Source: Limnohabitans sp. (lineage in GTDB: Bacteria; Pseudomonadota; Gammaproteobacteria; Burkholderiales; Burkholderiaceae_C). From it: a stretch of 64,000 nt of DNA. This document shows, piece after piece, positions 40,320-50,374 of the stretch. Numbering within the stretch: position 1 is the first letter of the stretch; every line of letters starts with the position of its first letter. The notes under the pieces are model-generated. The model worked only from the letters and a program-made list of their open reading frames with translations, was not told where the DNA came from and did not search any database. Location of the stretch: positions 1,302,001 through 1,366,000 of the forward strand of contig NZ_JAAVVW010000003.1 in NCBI RefSeq assembly GCF_023910625.1. The letters run 5' to 3'. The position numbers were made by a program, and so were the translations under genes.

Positions 40320-43300
40320 TCAATGCACAACTGTCTCGGGCGGTGACTCATGCGCCACCGCCTTGTTCGCCCCTGGCACCGATTTGCGGGCCAGCAACGA
40401 GTACATGGTGGGCACCACAAACACGGCCAGCAAAGTGCCCAAGCTCATGCCGCCCACAATCACCCAGCCGATTTGCGTGCGGCTTTCAGCACCTGCTCCG
40501 GTGGCCAAGGCCAGCGGCACCGCGCCCAGCACCATGGCCCCAGTGGTCATCAAGATCGGGCGCAAACGCTGGGCCGACGCCTTGATCAAGGCCTCTTGCA
40601 TATCCATCCCTTTTTCGCGCAGCTGGTTGGTGAACTCCACAATCAAAATGCCGTGCTTGGTGATCAAGCCCACCAGGGTGATCAGGCCGATTTGCGAATA
40701 CACGTTGAGCGACCCGCCCGTGAATTTGAGCGCCAGCAGCGCCCCGATCATGGACAAGGGCACCGACAGCATGATGACAAAGGGGTCGATGAAACTCTCA
40801 AACTGGGCAGACAAGACCAAGAAGATGAACAGCAGCGCCAGCACGAAGACGACCACCAAAGCGCCCTGCGAGTTCTTGAATTCGCGCGATGTGCCGTTGA
40901 GCTCGGTGGTGTAGCCCGGTTTGAGCACTTTGGCGGCCGTGGCGTCCATGAACTTGAGTGCCTCACCCAGCGAATAGTCGGGGGCCAGGTTGGCGGTGAT
41001 CGTCACCGACCGTCTTTGACCGAAATGGTTGAGTTCGCGCGGCGACACGCTCTCCCGCACCTTGACCAAACTGGACAAGGGGATCATGGTGTCGTTGCGG
41101 CCCCGCACCTGGATCACGTCGATGTCGTCGGGTGTGTTGCGGGCCGAAGGCTGGGTTTGCACTATGACGTCGTACTGCTCGGCATCCCGCTTGTAGCGCG
41201 TCACCACCCGGCCCCCGAGCATGGTTTCGATGGTGCGGGCCACAACATCGACACTGACACCCAACTCTGCTGCCTTGACCCGGTCCACCTCGACCCGCAA
41301 CTCGGGTTTGTTCAGCCGCAAATCCACATCGGGCGACAAAATGCCAGGGTTTTGGGCGATTTCATCCATCATCTGCCGTGCGATCGAATTCAGGTTCTGA
41401 TAACTTTCCGAGGTTTGGATCACGAAATTCAGGGGCCTCTCACGAAAACCCTGGCCCAATGAGGGTGGAGTGATGGGAAAAGCATTGATGCCCGGTAATC
41501 CATTGAACTTGCCGCCCAACTCGCGTGCGATTTCGAGCGTTGTTCTTTGCCGCTGGTCCCAATCCACCGCCCGGTAAACCACAGTGCCTTGACCAACGGT
41601 GGGGTTACCCATATTGGCAAAAATGCGATCGAACTCTGGATAAGCCTGCCCCATTCTTTCGAGCGATTTTGCGTAACGGTCTGTGTAGTCGAGCGTCGCG
41701 CCATCCGGGGCATTGATGGTGGCCAAAATGGTGCCACGATCTTCCAGAGGAGCCAATTCTTGTTTCATGGTGGGATAAATCACGGCTATGCCGATGCCCG
41801 AAGCCAACATGACCAACACCACCACCCAACGCGCCCGGCTCAAAATCAGGGTCAACAGGCGCTCATAACCCGAGGACAGACCTGTGAGCCACTTTTCCAT
41901 AGAACGGTCGAACCAGCCAGGCTTGGGGTTGTGTCTGAGCAATTGGGCACTGAGCATGGGTGCCAAGGTCAGTGCCACAAAACCCGACACCAACACGGCA
42001 CCAGCCAAAGCCAGCGCAAACTCACCAAACAACTTACCCGTTCGACCTGGCGTGAACGCCAAGGGTGCAAATACAGCGGCCAAGGTGAGGGTCATGGCCA
42101 CCACAGCAAAGCTGATTTCGCGGACACCCTTGATGGCGGCAGAAAAAGGGTCCAGCCCTTCTTCAATGTGACGGTAGATGTTTTCCAGCACCACGATGGC
42201 ATCGTCCACCACCAAACCAATGGCCAAGACCAGGGCCAACAAGGTCAAGGTGTTGATGGTGAAGCCCGCCAAAGCCATCATGGCGAAAGCGCCGATCAAA
42301 CTGACGGGGATCGTGATGATCGGAATGATAGAGGCACGGAAGGTGCGCAAGAACACAAAAATCACCAGCGCCACCAAAACGACAGCTTCCACAATGGTGT
42401 TGAAAACGCTCTTGATCGACCGGTCGATGAACACGGAATTGTCATTGGCGATGTTGATGACCATGTCACCCGGCAAGTCTGCCTTGAGCTTAGGGATCAT
42501 TTCGCGCACCCCCGCAGACAACTCAAGCGGATTGGCCGTGGCTTGCCGAATCACCCCGGCCGAAATGGCAGACTGCCCATTCAAGCGGACGACACTGCGA
42601 TCATTGGCGGCCCCTTCACGAATCTGCGCCACATCGCGCAGCTTGACGGGAAAGCCATTGATGTTGCGGATCACGATCTCACCAAATTGCCCTGCCCGGT
42701 TCAGATCGGTTTGAGAGGAGACACTGAATTCGCGGTTGGTCGACTCGATCCGACCCGCCGGCAACTCCAGGTTGTTACGCCGTATGGCATCCTCCACATC
42801 TTGCGGCGTCAATTTATAGGACGACAGCCGGGCGTGGTCCAGGAGCACCAGCATGGCGTACTTGCGCTCACCAAAAATCCGCACATCGGCCACACCCGTC
42901 ACGGTCTGCAAACGCGGCTTGACCACCCGATTGACCAAATCGTTGATTTGCAAGGCATCCAGTGTGTCGCTGGAAAACGCCAACCAGATGACCGGGAAAG
43001 CGTCGGCTTCGACTTTGGCGATGACGGGCTCGTCAATCGTTTGCGGCAATCGGTTACGCACCCGCGCAGTCCGGTCGCGTACCTCAGCGGCCGCAGTATC
43101 AGCGTCTTTTTCGAGGCGAAAACGCACCGTGATTTGCGATTGCTCGGCACGGCTGATGGAGGTGATGACGTCCACCGCATCAATGCCGGCTATCGAGTCT
43201 TCGAGCGGTTTCGTCACCTGCGACTCGATCACCTCGGCAGAGGCACCCGCATAGCGCGTGGTCACCGTGACGGTGGGCTCGTCAATTTTGGGGTACTCGC

Positions 43301-43403
43301 GCAGGGACAGACTCTTGAAACTGACCGCGCCAATCAGCACGATCAGCAAGGACATGACCACGGCCAGCACGGGCCGGCGGATGGAAACTTCAGCGAGCTG
43401 CAT
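40320..43403 (-). CDS. RND efflux transporter permease (AcrB/MdtC-like)
   Basis: A 1027-residue inner-membrane pump of the HAE1 type. The N-terminus VSIRRPVLAVVMSLLIVLIG, the proton-relay Asp pair in GLVVDDAIVVLENIYRHIEEG, and two large periplasmic loops are present. Its start overlaps the adaptor's stop by 14 bases. No outer-membrane TolC-type gene is adjacent, so it would use one encoded elsewhere. Substrates cannot be predicted; multidrug export is the family role. Confidence 0.94.
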   Translation of the reverse strand: MQLAEVSIRRPVLAVVMSLLIVLIGAVSFKSLSLREYPKIDEPTVTVTTRYAGASAEVIESQVTKPLEDSIAGIDAVDVITSISRAEQSQITVRFRLEKDADTAAAEVRDRTARVRNRLPQTIDEPVIAKVEADAFPVIWLAFSSDTLDALQINDLVNRVVKPRLQTVTGVADVRIFGERKYAMLVLLDHARLSSYKLTPQDVEDAIRRNNLELPAGRIESTNREFSVSSQTDLNRAGQFGEIVIRNINGFPVKLRDVAQIREGAANDRSVVRLNGQSAISAGVIRQATANPLELSAGVREMIPKLKADLPGDMVINIANDNSVFIDRSIKSVFNTIVEAVVLVALVIFVFLRTFRASIIPIITIPVSLIGAFAMMALAGFTINTLTLLALVLAIGLVVDDAIVVLENIYRHIEEGLDPFSAAIKGVREISFAVVAMTLTLAAVFAPLAFTPGRTGKLFGEFALALAGAVLVSGFVALTLAPMLSAQLLRHNPKPGWFDRSMEKWLTGLSSGYERLLTLILSRARWVVVLVMLASGIGIAVIYPTMKQELAPLEDRGTILATINAPDGATLDYTDRYAKSLERMGQAYPEFDRIFANMGNPTVGQGTVVYRAVDWDQRQRTTLEIARELGGKFNGLPGINAFPITPPSLGQGFRERPLNFVIQTSESYQNLNSIARQMMDEIAQNPGILSPDVDLRLNKPELRVEVDRVKAAELGVSVDVVARTIETMLGGRVVTRYKRDAEQYDVIVQTQPSARNTPDDIDVIQVRGRNDTMIPLSSLVKVRESVSPRELNHFGQRRSVTITANLAPDYSLGEALKFMDATAAKVLKPGYTTELNGTSREFKNSQGALVVVFVLALLFIFLVLSAQFESFIDPFVIMLSVPLSMIGALLALKFTGGSLNVYSQIGLITLVGLITKHGILIVEFTNQLREKGMDMQEALIKASAQRLRPILMTTGAMVLGAVPLALATGAGAESRTQIGWVIVGGMSLGTLLAVFVVPTMYSLLARKSVPGANKAVAHESPPETVVH

Positions 43404-44796
43404 CAGCGCCCCTCAGGCATGGGTTGGGGCCAGCCAGGGCCATGTTATTGGCTGCGGCCGCACCGGGCTTGCCTGCCGCAGCTGCTGGGCGTGGCCCTGT
43501 TTGGCCCGCGCCTTGGGCCGCAGCGGCTGCGGGCGATGCACCAGAGGGCGCTGCACCGGGACCACCTGCACCGGGACCACCTGCACCGGGACCACCTGCA
43601 CCTGGGCCACCTGCGCCAGGCTGACCGGGCGGCCCGCCAGCAGGTCTGCCCCCACCGGGCTGAGACAGGTCAACCACCCGAACGGCAGTGCCATCTTTTT
43701 GCAAACGCTGGTGACCGGCAGTGACCACGGTGTCTGCGGCCGACAAACCTTCCAGGATTTCAACCTTGCCCGGCAAACGCAGGCCCACTTTGACAGCCAC
43801 CCGCTCCGACACTTTGATCTCGGGTTTGTCGCCTTGCACGATCTTGACCACAAAGGTTCGCCCCCCTTGAGGAATGATCGCTTCCTCCGGAATGACCAAT
43901 GCATTTTCGCGCGATCCAAAGACGGCATTGACACGGGCAAACATGCCCGGGCGCAGTTGCTGTTGCCGATTGTCAATGCAACCGCGAACCCCCACCGAGC
44001 GGCCATTGGGTTCAATCAACGGGTCCACCGCCTGGATGATCGCGGTGAAAGGTCTCCCCGGCAGAGCATCGACTGTCAGCTGGGCTTTTTGACCCGCACG
44101 GATCTTGGTCTGAAAACGTTCAGGCAACCTGAAATCGAGCAGTACGGCGTCGATGTCCTCAACGTTGACCATGTCTGCACCATCTTTCAGGTAATCACCC
44201 ACATTGATTTGCTTGAGGCCCGCGATGCCATCAAAAGGGGCCAGTACCTGCAGGCGCTGCAGCGTGGCTTGGGCCAAGGCGAGTTTGGCACGTGAGACCT
44301 GCAGGGCCGCAGCACTTTCGTCCAAAGATCTTTGGCTGATGAAGTTTTGCGCCACCAAATCTTGGTTGCGCTTGTGGTTGGCTTGTGCAATCGACAACTC
44401 CGCGCCGCTCTGCGCCAATTGGGCTTGCGGCAACTGGTCATCAAACTGAACCATCAACTGCCCCTTGCGCACACGCTGCCCATCGTTGAACAATATTTGC
44501 TTAACGCGACCACCCACTTCGGGGCGCAGCATCACCCCTTGACGTGAGCGCAAGCTGCCCACCGCCTGGGTCTCGTCCACCAGGGTCATGCTCTCGACTT
44601 TGGCCACCTCGACAGCAGGCGTGCGCGCGGGTCCACCACCGGCCACTGGAGCGGGCGCGGAAGACCCGGCTGAAACAGTTGTATCAGGCTTGCCTTGACC
44701 TTCGGCCGGGGCTTTGTTTTGCCACCACCAAGCCACAACAGAAGCCACGGAAATGCCCAAAAGGGCCAATACTGCGTATTTCTTTTTGTAAGCCAT
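43390..44796 (-). CDS. RND efflux periplasmic adaptor (membrane fusion protein)
   Basis: A 468-residue adaptor with an N-terminal anchor (residues about 8-26), a lipoyl/biotinyl-like half (GSLRSRQGVMLRPEVGGRV), a helical hairpin (about 130-175), and beta-barrel and membrane-proximal domains ending near residue 375. The last 90 residues are low-complexity Gly/Pro/Ala with GGPGA units from a 15-bp tandem repeat. That tail is unusual for the family. Operon with the permease gene. Confidence 0.92.
   Translation of the reverse strand: MAYKKKYAVLALLGISVASVVAWWWQNKAPAEGQGKPDTTVSAGSSAPAPVAGGGPARTPAVEVAKVESMTLVDETQAVGSLRSRQGVMLRPEVGGRVKQILFNDGQRVRKGQLMVQFDDQLPQAQLAQSGAELSIAQANHKRNQDLVAQNFISQRSLDESAAALQVSRAKLALAQATLQRLQVLAPFDGIAGLKQINVGDYLKDGADMVNVEDIDAVLLDFRLPERFQTKIRAGQKAQLTVDALPGRPFTAIIQAVDPLIEPNGRSVGVRGCIDNRQQQLRPGMFARVNAVFGSRENALVIPEEAIIPQGGRTFVVKIVQGDKPEIKVSERVAVKVGLRLPGKVEILEGLSAADTVVTAGHQRLQKDGTAVRVVDLSQPGGGRPAGGPPGQPGAGGPGAGGPGAGGPGAGGPGAAPSGASPAAAAAQGAGQTGPRPAAAAGKPGAAAANNMALAGPNPCLRGADAAR
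43551..43610. repeat. 15-bp tandem repeat in the RND adaptor gene
   Basis: Three identical 15-bp units CTGCACCGGGACCAC followed by a fourth diverged unit (CTGCACCTGGGCCAC). Unit length is a multiple of three, so copy changes would keep the frame and vary the GGPGA count in the protein tail. Confidence 0.85.
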
Positions 44797-44922
44797 TCGG
44801 ATTTCTCTCAGATTGCATGCCGCAAGACCGTCTCAATGTAACAGCGCAAACGACATTTCCCCATATTTTTTGGGGCATTGATCCCGCGCACAGAATGGTT
44901 TTTGGAGGCCTCAACAAGGCCT

Positions 44923-45387
44923 TCAGGCCGTGGCGGGTCGGCCCAAGGCCTTGTCCACACCCTGATTGGCCAAGGCATCGGCGCGCTCATTGCCCGGATC
45001 GCCGTTGTGTCCCTTGACCCAGCGCCAGTCGATTTGGTGTCCCGAAGAAGACACTACGCTGTCCAGTTTCTGCCACAAGTCGGCGTTTTTGACGGGTTGC
45101 TTGGCGGCGGTTCGCCAGCCCCTGGCTTTCCAGCCATGGATCCACTCCGTGATGCCTTTGCGCACATATTCGCTGTCCAGATAAAGCGTGACGTGACAAG
45201 GTCGCTTGAGTGCCAACAGGCCCTCGATGACAGCGGTCATTTCCATACGATTATTGGTGGTGTTGAGCTCACCCCCAAACAACTCTTGCACGTGTTGCCC
45301 CGATTGCAGACGCACGCCCCAACCTCCCGGGCCTGGGTTGCCTTTGCAGGCACCATCGGTGTGAATTTCAACGGGAGTCAATGGCAT
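44923..45387 (-). CDS. rnhA: Ribonuclease HI
   Basis: A 154-residue enzyme degrading RNA in RNA-DNA hybrids. The metal-binding residues are Asp11 ([17 protein letters not shown]), Glu49 (NRMEM), Asp71 (LYLDSEY) and Asp137 (ERADALA), with His127 in VKGHNG. Length equals E. coli RnhA. It overlaps the methyltransferase gene by 20 bases. dnaQ, its usual neighbour, is not present here. Confidence 0.97.
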   Translation of the reverse strand: MPLTPVEIHTDGACKGNPGPGGWGVRLQSGQHVQELFGGELNTTNNRMEMTAVIEGLLALKRPCHVTLYLDSEYVRKGITEWIHGWKARGWRTAAKQPVKNADLWQKLDSVVSSSGHQIDWRWVKGHNGDPGNERADALANQGVDKALGRPATA

Positions 45388-46186
45388 TTTGCTCAGTCAA
45401 TGGCTGGCTCAATGGGGTGTCAGAGCGGGTGACGGGTGCAGCGGCGGTTGCGGGCGATCGTACCGTGCGCCAGGCGCGGGTTGACAACAGGCGTCCGCCA
45501 ACCACTCGCTTGGTGGCCATCAAGAGATAAACCCCTCCAAAAATCGGCCACCAACGTTGTCCCGCCACTTCCATCCAGCTCAGGCGCTGCATCCAGCGCT
45601 CACTGGCAAGGGCCGGCGTCCAGCCGCCAAAACGGCTGACCTGGACCTCAAAACCCAGCAATCGCAACCAATCGCGCATGCGCTGGTAGCCAATCAGGGT
45701 CTGCGCGGGACCCGCCAGACCACGATGATACCCCCCGCGCTTTTGCCGCCAACCCCAGCCACTTAAGGGGTTCAAACCCATGATCAACACTTGGCCTTCG
45801 GGAATCAGCACCCGCTCGACTTCGCGCAAACAAGCGTGCGGGTCTGCCGAACGCTCCAGTGTGTGGGGCAAAACCACCAAGTCCAGACTGTCGGCAGGCC
45901 AAGGCCAGGCGCGGCTGTCCAGCCACACATCGGTTTGAGTTGTTGCCTTGGGATCGTCAGGCCACTCGAACTCGGCGCAGGCTTGCCAGCGGTGAGGCAT
46001 CCGGTTTTGTCGCAATGCCTGCAAATCGGGCCAACCCAATTGCACCGCATGGTATCCGAAGACATCGGCCAGCAATTCGTCGGCCTGGGCTTGTTCCCAG
46101 GACAGCAGACGCGAAGCCGCCGGTTGCCCCAAGGGGGCCAACCAGGCGGGTGTGCGGTTCTGGCTTTCTATAATCGAGTGCTCCAT
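45368..46186 (-). CDS. SAM-dependent methyltransferase (YafS-like)
   Basis: A 272-residue class I methyltransferase-like protein. Motif I is not the textbook GxGxG; visible marks are [45 protein letters not shown]. Its place between gloB and rnhA equals that of E. coli yafS. The start ATG (46184-46186) overlaps the gloB start on the other strand within CCATGG; longer in-frame starts exist up to 46219 but would run into gloB. Confidence 0.82.
   Translation of the reverse strand: MEHSIIESQNRTPAWLAPLGQPAASRLLSWEQAQADELLADVFGYHAVQLGWPDLQALRQNRMPHRWQACAEFEWPDDPKATTQTDVWLDSRAWPWPADSLDLVVLPHTLERSADPHACLREVERVLIPEGQVLIMGLNPLSGWGWRQKRGGYHRGLAGPAQTLIGYQRMRDWLRLLGFEVQVSRFGGWTPALASERWMQRLSWMEVAGQRWWPIFGGVYLLMATKRVVGGRLLSTRAWRTVRSPATAAAPVTRSDTPLSQPLTEQNAIDSR
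46169..46174 (+). promoter_or_regulatory. Possible gloB -10 element
   Basis: A perfect TATAAT lies 10 bases before the gloB ATG, which would give a 5' leader of only a few bases. No matching -35 is seen, so this may be chance. Confidence 0.3.
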
Positions 46187-46958
46187 GGAACTCATTGCCC
46201 TGCCCGCTTTCGCAGACAACTACATTTGGTTGATGCACAAGGACCACCACGCTTTGGTGGTAGACCCGGGTGACAGTGCGCCTGTGCTTGCCTGGATGCA
46301 GAAACACCCCGGTGTGCAGCTGGATACGATTTTAGTCACGCACCACCATGCCGACCACACTGGGGGCTTGCTCGAACTGGTCAACCGCACCGGGGCGCGG
46401 GTGCTGGGGCCTGCACTGGAAGAAATGCCCGTCACAGCGCAGGGTCTTGTACAAGGCGATGTTGTTGACTGGCACGAACTGTCGTTTGATGTGCATGAAG
46501 TTCCCGGCCACACTTTGGGACACATCGCTTTTTGGACACAGCCACCAGGTCAGGACGCTGTCCTTTTTTGCGGGGACACGCTTTTTTCGGGCGGCTGCGG
46601 TCGCTTGTTCGAGGGCACGCCAGCCCAGATGCTGGACTCACTGGACCGCTTGGCCGCTTTGCCGGGCAACACCCGGGTTTGCTGTGCGCATGAATACACG
46701 CTGTCCAACCTGAGGTTCGCGCTGGCCGTCGAGCCCGGGAACCCGGCTTTGGTTTCGCACGCCGGACTTTGCACCCGTCTACGCGAACAAGGCTTGCCCA
46801 CACTGCCCGTTGCACTGCACACTGAACGGGCCATCAACCCTTTTTTGCGAAGCCGGGAAAACAGCATCAGCGCTGCTGTGCGGCTGCACAACCAGCAGGC
46901 TGTCGACGCTGTTTCTACCTTTGCAGCACTTCGTCAATGGAAAAACGAATTTCGATGA
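46185..46958 (+). CDS. gloB: Hydroxyacylglutathione hydrolase (glyoxalase II)
   Basis: A 257-residue metallo-beta-lactamase fold enzyme that hydrolyses S-lactoylglutathione, the second step of methylglyoxal removal. The metal site THHHADHTGG is intact, with further ligands in PGHTLGHIAF, CGDTLFSGGCGR and CAHEYT. The N-terminus [16 protein letters not shown] aligns with E. coli GloB and fixes the start. mltD begins in its stop codon. Confidence 0.96.
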   Translation: MELIALPAFADNYIWLMHKDHHALVVDPGDSAPVLAWMQKHPGVQLDTILVTHHHADHTGGLLELVNRTGARVLGPALEEMPVTAQGLVQGDVVDWHELSFDVHEVPGHTLGHIAFWTQPPGQDAVLFCGDTLFSGGCGRLFEGTPAQMLDSLDRLAALPGNTRVCCAHEYTLSNLRFALAVEPGNPALVSHAGLCTRLREQGLPTLPVALHTERAINPFLRSRENSISAAVRLHNQQAVDAVSTFAALRQWKNEFR

Positions 46959-48556
46959 ACTCGCCCTCCTTCAGCTTTGCACACTTCACCCGCACACTGG
47001 GAGGCACTCTTTTGGCTGTGCTACTTTCAGGATGTGCTGCTACCTTGCCCATCCCTGAGTCTGAGCGCACACCAGCTCAACTGACACCACCTGCAGTTCA
47101 GACACCTGATCGAGCACCATCGCCGCCGGCACCGGTCACTTCCAGCGCCAAGCCCTCTGAAGACCTGCCCGCCATCAAGCAGGTCGATCTCAAGCCCAAT
47201 GCAGTGCTTGGGCTGCAAGCCCATTTTGACATTTGGGAACGCATCCGCATGGGTTTTGCCATGCCCGACCTGGACAACGATTTGGTGCGCAACCGGGAAG
47301 TCTGGTATGCCAGTCGCCCAGACTATTTCTTGCGCATGACGGAGCGCTCCAGACCCTATATCTTTTATATTGTTGAGGAATTGGAACGCCGCAAGATGCC
47401 GACCGAGTTGGCGCTTTTACCCTTCATCGAGTCGGCATTCAACCCGCAAGCTGTCTCCAGCGCTAAGGCCGCCGGCATGTGGCAGTTCATGCCCGCCACT
47501 GGCAAGTATTTCGACCTGAAACAAAACCTGTTCAGGGATGAGCGACGGGATGTCCTGGAATCCACCCGCGCTGCCCTGGATTACTTGCAAAAGCTGTACA
47601 ACATGTTCGGCGATTGGCACCTCGCCCTGGCGGCCTACAACTGGGGTGAAGGCAGTGTGGGCCGTGCTCTGGCGCGCAACAGGGCTCAGGGCAAGCCCCT
47701 GACCTACAGCGAGCTTCGGATGCCGGATGAGACACGGTATTACGTACCCAAGCTGCAAGCTGTGAAAAACATCATCGCCCAACCCGATTCTTTCAAAACA
47801 GTTCTACCCTTGATCCAGAACCACCCGTTCTTCAAGAGTGTCCCCATCAACAAGGACATCGATGTAGAGTTGGCAGCCAAGATGGCCAACGTCAGCCTCA
47901 AAGATTTCAAGGCTCTGAACCCGGCCATGAACCGTCCGGTCATCCTGGCAGCGGGCACCCCGCTTATTCTGCTGCCCTGGGACAATGCGACGATGTTTGA
48001 AAACAACCTGCAGTCAAACTCGGATGGCCGCTTGTCGTCCTGGACGGCCTGGCAGGCACCGCGCACCATGAAAGCCGAAGAAGTGGCCAAAGAAGTTGGT
48101 ATGACGGCCGAGAAGTTGCGTGCTGTCAATGGCATACCGCCGCGCATGCTGGTCAAAGCTGGCTCCACTTTGCTGGTGCCGCGTCCCAGCCAGAAAGACA
48201 GCAACGTGACAGAGCATCTGGCTGACAATGGCCGCCTGTTGCTGGCCCCGGAAGTGGTGCTGCGCAAGATTTTTGTCACCGCACGTCAAGGTGACAACAT
48301 GGCCTTGCTGGCTGCGCGACACGGCGTCACAGCCGCCAACTTGGCCACCTGGAACGACCTTCAAACGAACAGCAAGTTGACGGCCGGCAAAAAGCTGGCG
48401 GTGTTTGTCCCCTCCAAGGAAAGCCGACGCTTGAGCAAGGCACCGCCCGGACCTCAAGCCGCGGGCAAAAGCAGGCCCAAAGCCCAATCTGGTAAACCAG
48501 CCAAGAGGTCAGACAAGCCTGCCCGAAAGCCTGCGCCTCGCGTGGCGCAGCGCTGA
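46955..48556 (+). CDS. mltD: Membrane-bound lytic murein transglycosylase D
   Basis: A 533-residue lipoprotein. The signal peptide ends with the lipobox LLSGC. The SLT domain holds the catalytic Glu in ALLPFIESAFNPQAVS, followed by SAKAAGMWQFMPATGKYF and AYNWGEGSVGRAL. Two LysM-like regions follow (about residues 370-420 and 432-482), then a basic Lys/Pro-rich tail. It cleaves glycan strands with 1,6-anhydro ends. It overlaps gloB by 4 bases, and the mltD-gloB neighbourhood is shared with E. coli. Confidence 0.94.
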   Translation: MNSPSFSFAHFTRTLGGTLLAVLLSGCAATLPIPESERTPAQLTPPAVQTPDRAPSPPAPVTSSAKPSEDLPAIKQVDLKPNAVLGLQAHFDIWERIRMGFAMPDLDNDLVRNREVWYASRPDYFLRMTERSRPYIFYIVEELERRKMPTELALLPFIESAFNPQAVSSAKAAGMWQFMPATGKYFDLKQNLFRDERRDVLESTRAALDYLQKLYNMFGDWHLALAAYNWGEGSVGRALARNRAQGKPLTYSELRMPDETRYYVPKLQAVKNIIAQPDSFKTVLPLIQNHPFFKSVPINKDIDVELAAKMANVSLKDFKALNPAMNRPVILAAGTPLILLPWDNATMFENNLQSNSDGRLSSWTAWQAPRTMKAEEVAKEVGMTAEKLRAVNGIPPRMLVKAGSTLLVPRPSQKDSNVTEHLADNGRLLLAPEVVLRKIFVTARQGDNMALLAARHGVTAANLATWNDLQTNSKLTAGKKLAVFVPSKESRRLSKAPPGPQAAGKSRPKAQSGKPAKRSDKPARKPAPRVAQR

Positions 48557-48564
48557 GACCGCTT

Positions 48565-49632
48565 TCAACCCGTCGCGCGGCCTCTGAGTCGCTGGGCAGT
48601 GTTGGCTGCCTGGACGAATGCATTGGTAAATGTTCGCTCGGGCAAAACCCGAGCGCGCGATGCTGGCGGCCTCAAATGTGCGTGAACTTGCCAAGCCCGG
48701 ATAACCTCCGCGCTGCGCACCAAACCGTCCACGGCATAAGACTCGCGGAGTTTTTCGAAAGCACCCAGGTAAGCGGCTCGATCCCAAGACCAATGGCTGG
48801 AAGGCACTGTTTTCAAAATATCGGTAAGGCCAGCGGTTGGCAACCACTTGAGCGCCAAGACAAGGCCATCTGTCAGGGCTTGAACCCGATCTGGGTGTCG
48901 CTGCAAGAGATCCGCATGGGCCATCAAGCTGGCACCCGGCACCGCTCCGCCCATGACTTTACGCGTTCCTGTCAGGGTCCGGGTTTCACAGAGCAATCGT
49001 ATTTCGTTCTTTTGCTCCAGCCAATGCATGATCGGGTCAGGATTGCACAGGGCATCAATGCTGCCACTGCGCAGGGCTTCCGTGACGCCGGCCGACGAAC
49101 CTACTTCGACAAACACGACTTCCTCTTGAGACATGCCATTGCGCCTGAGCCACTGACACGCCATCCAGTGTGTGGTGGAGTCCAGCGCAGAGACACCCAA
49201 CCGAGCGCCACGGATATCGGTCATTGACTGCCACGACTTGCCGGTGCGCGTGCTACCCCCCAGGCAGACTTGAGGAGTTCTGCTCATCTGGACAAAACTT
49301 TGGTACGGCAATCCTTTTTGATGCAAGCCAAACAAATGTTCATAGGCTCCGGCCATGACTTCGGCTTGCCCATTGAGCACACTTTGCAGGGCTTGGGCAC
49401 CTGACTCTTGTGGCAACCATTCGACCTGAATACCCTTCTGGCGAAAGAAGCCCATGTGCTCGGCCACCGTCAGGGGCAAGTGATAAAGACTCTGGCTTGC
49501 TGCCAAAGCCAACTTGACACGCGGCAAGTGTCGCCCCATGTCCGATGCCAAGGCTGGCAGGCCCGATGTTGTCGCCAGCGAGCCCAGTGCCGCCAGCAGC
49601 ATGGAACGACGGGTGCGATGAACTGACGACAC
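48565..49632 (-). CDS. ABC transporter substrate-binding protein (SsuA/TauA/NitT-like)
   Basis: A 355-residue periplasmic protein. An RR-containing N-terminus (RTRRSMLLAALGSLATTSG) suggests a Tat or lipid-free Sec signal. The mature part shows NMT1/SsuA features: LTVAEHMGFFRQKGIQVEWL, SGAQALQSVLNGQAEVMAG and the hinge GSSAGVTEALRSGSIDALCN. No permease or ATPase gene is adjacent, so its partners and ligand (sulfonate, nitrate or pyrimidine type) are unknown. Confidence 0.85.
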   Translation of the reverse strand: MSSVHRTRRSMLLAALGSLATTSGLPALASDMGRHLPRVKLALAASQSLYHLPLTVAEHMGFFRQKGIQVEWLPQESGAQALQSVLNGQAEVMAGAYEHLFGLHQKGLPYQSFVQMSRTPQVCLGGSTRTGKSWQSMTDIRGARLGVSALDSTTHWMACQWLRRNGMSQEEVVFVEVGSSAGVTEALRSGSIDALCNPDPIMHWLEQKNEIRLLCETRTLTGTRKVMGGAVPGASLMAHADLLQRHPDRVQALTDGLVLALKWLPTAGLTDILKTVPSSHWSWDRAAYLGAFEKLRESYAVDGLVRSAEVIRAWQVHAHLRPPASRARVLPERTFTNAFVQAANTAQRLRGRATG

Positions 49633-49773
49633 GGGAAATGCTCCTATAAGTGGTTTTTCCCAGCATAAGCAGATGCCCTGTTATTGACATCGGGAGTGTT
49701 CCCAAGCGGGTTTTCACGGAGCCTGCAGCCTGGCAGTGCCCATCAGCCCTGCCAGGTTGGCCATGACCGGTCA

Positions 49774-50364
49774 TCAGCGCCGGTCGACCAAGGCGTGGGC
49801 GATGGTGCCCAAGTCCACGTATTCCAACTCGCTGCCTGCGGGCACGCCACGGGCCAGGCGCGTGACCTTCAGCCCTTGCTGGCGGATCATTTCAGAAATC
49901 ACATGGGCGGTGGCCTCGCCCTCGGCGGTGAAATTCGTCGCCAAGATCACCTCGGTCAGCACGCCATCGGCCACGCGTGCTTTCAGCTTGGCCAGGCCAA
50001 TGTCGTGCGGGCCGATGCCGTCGAGCGGGCTGAGCTTGCCCATGAGCACAAAGTACAAGCCCCGGTAAGTGCCTGTGCGCTCGATGGCCGACTGGTCGGC
50101 CGGGGTTTCAATCACGCACAGCAGCGTGCGGTCACGGGTGTCGTCCAGGCAGGTGTCGCACAGCTCGGCCTCGGTGAAGGTGTGGCAACACGCGCAGTGG
50201 CGGATTTTTTGAACCGCATTGTCCAGTGCCGCAGCCAATTTCCGGGCCGTGGCCCGGTCGTTTTGCAGCAGCTGAAAAGCCATGCGCTGGGCCGACTTGA
50301 TGCCCACCCCCGGCAAGCCCTTGAGGGCCTGCACCAATGTGGCAAGGGCGTGGGTGTCGGCCAT
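49774..50364 (-). CDS. recR: Recombination mediator RecR
   Basis: A 196-residue protein that works with RecO (and RecF) to load RecA at gaps. It has the helix-hairpin-helix [17 protein letters not shown], a zinc finger with Cys in [16 protein letters not shown], and a Toprim domain ([18 protein letters not shown]). Third gene of dnaX-ybaB-recR, the order seen in most proteobacteria. Confidence 0.96.
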   Translation of the reverse strand: MADTHALATLVQALKGLPGVGIKSAQRMAFQLLQNDRATARKLAAALDNAVQKIRHCACCHTFTEAELCDTCLDDTRDRTLLCVIETPADQSAIERTGTYRGLYFVLMGKLSPLDGIGPHDIGLAKLKARVADGVLTEVILATNFTAEGEATAHVISEMIRQQGLKVTRLARGVPAGSELEYVDLGTIAHALVDRR

Positions 50365-50374
50365 GTTCAGGCGC

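Noticed and set aside
44859..44875. CCCCA/TGGGG hairpin between rnhA and the RND adaptor gene as terminator
   Set aside because: Only 5 bp of stem and no T-run on the minus strand after it.
49729..49756. CCTGGCAG/CTGCCAGG inverted repeat after recR
   Set aside because: An 8-bp repeat without a T-run; could be chance or a Rho-dependent stop, so not called as a terminator.
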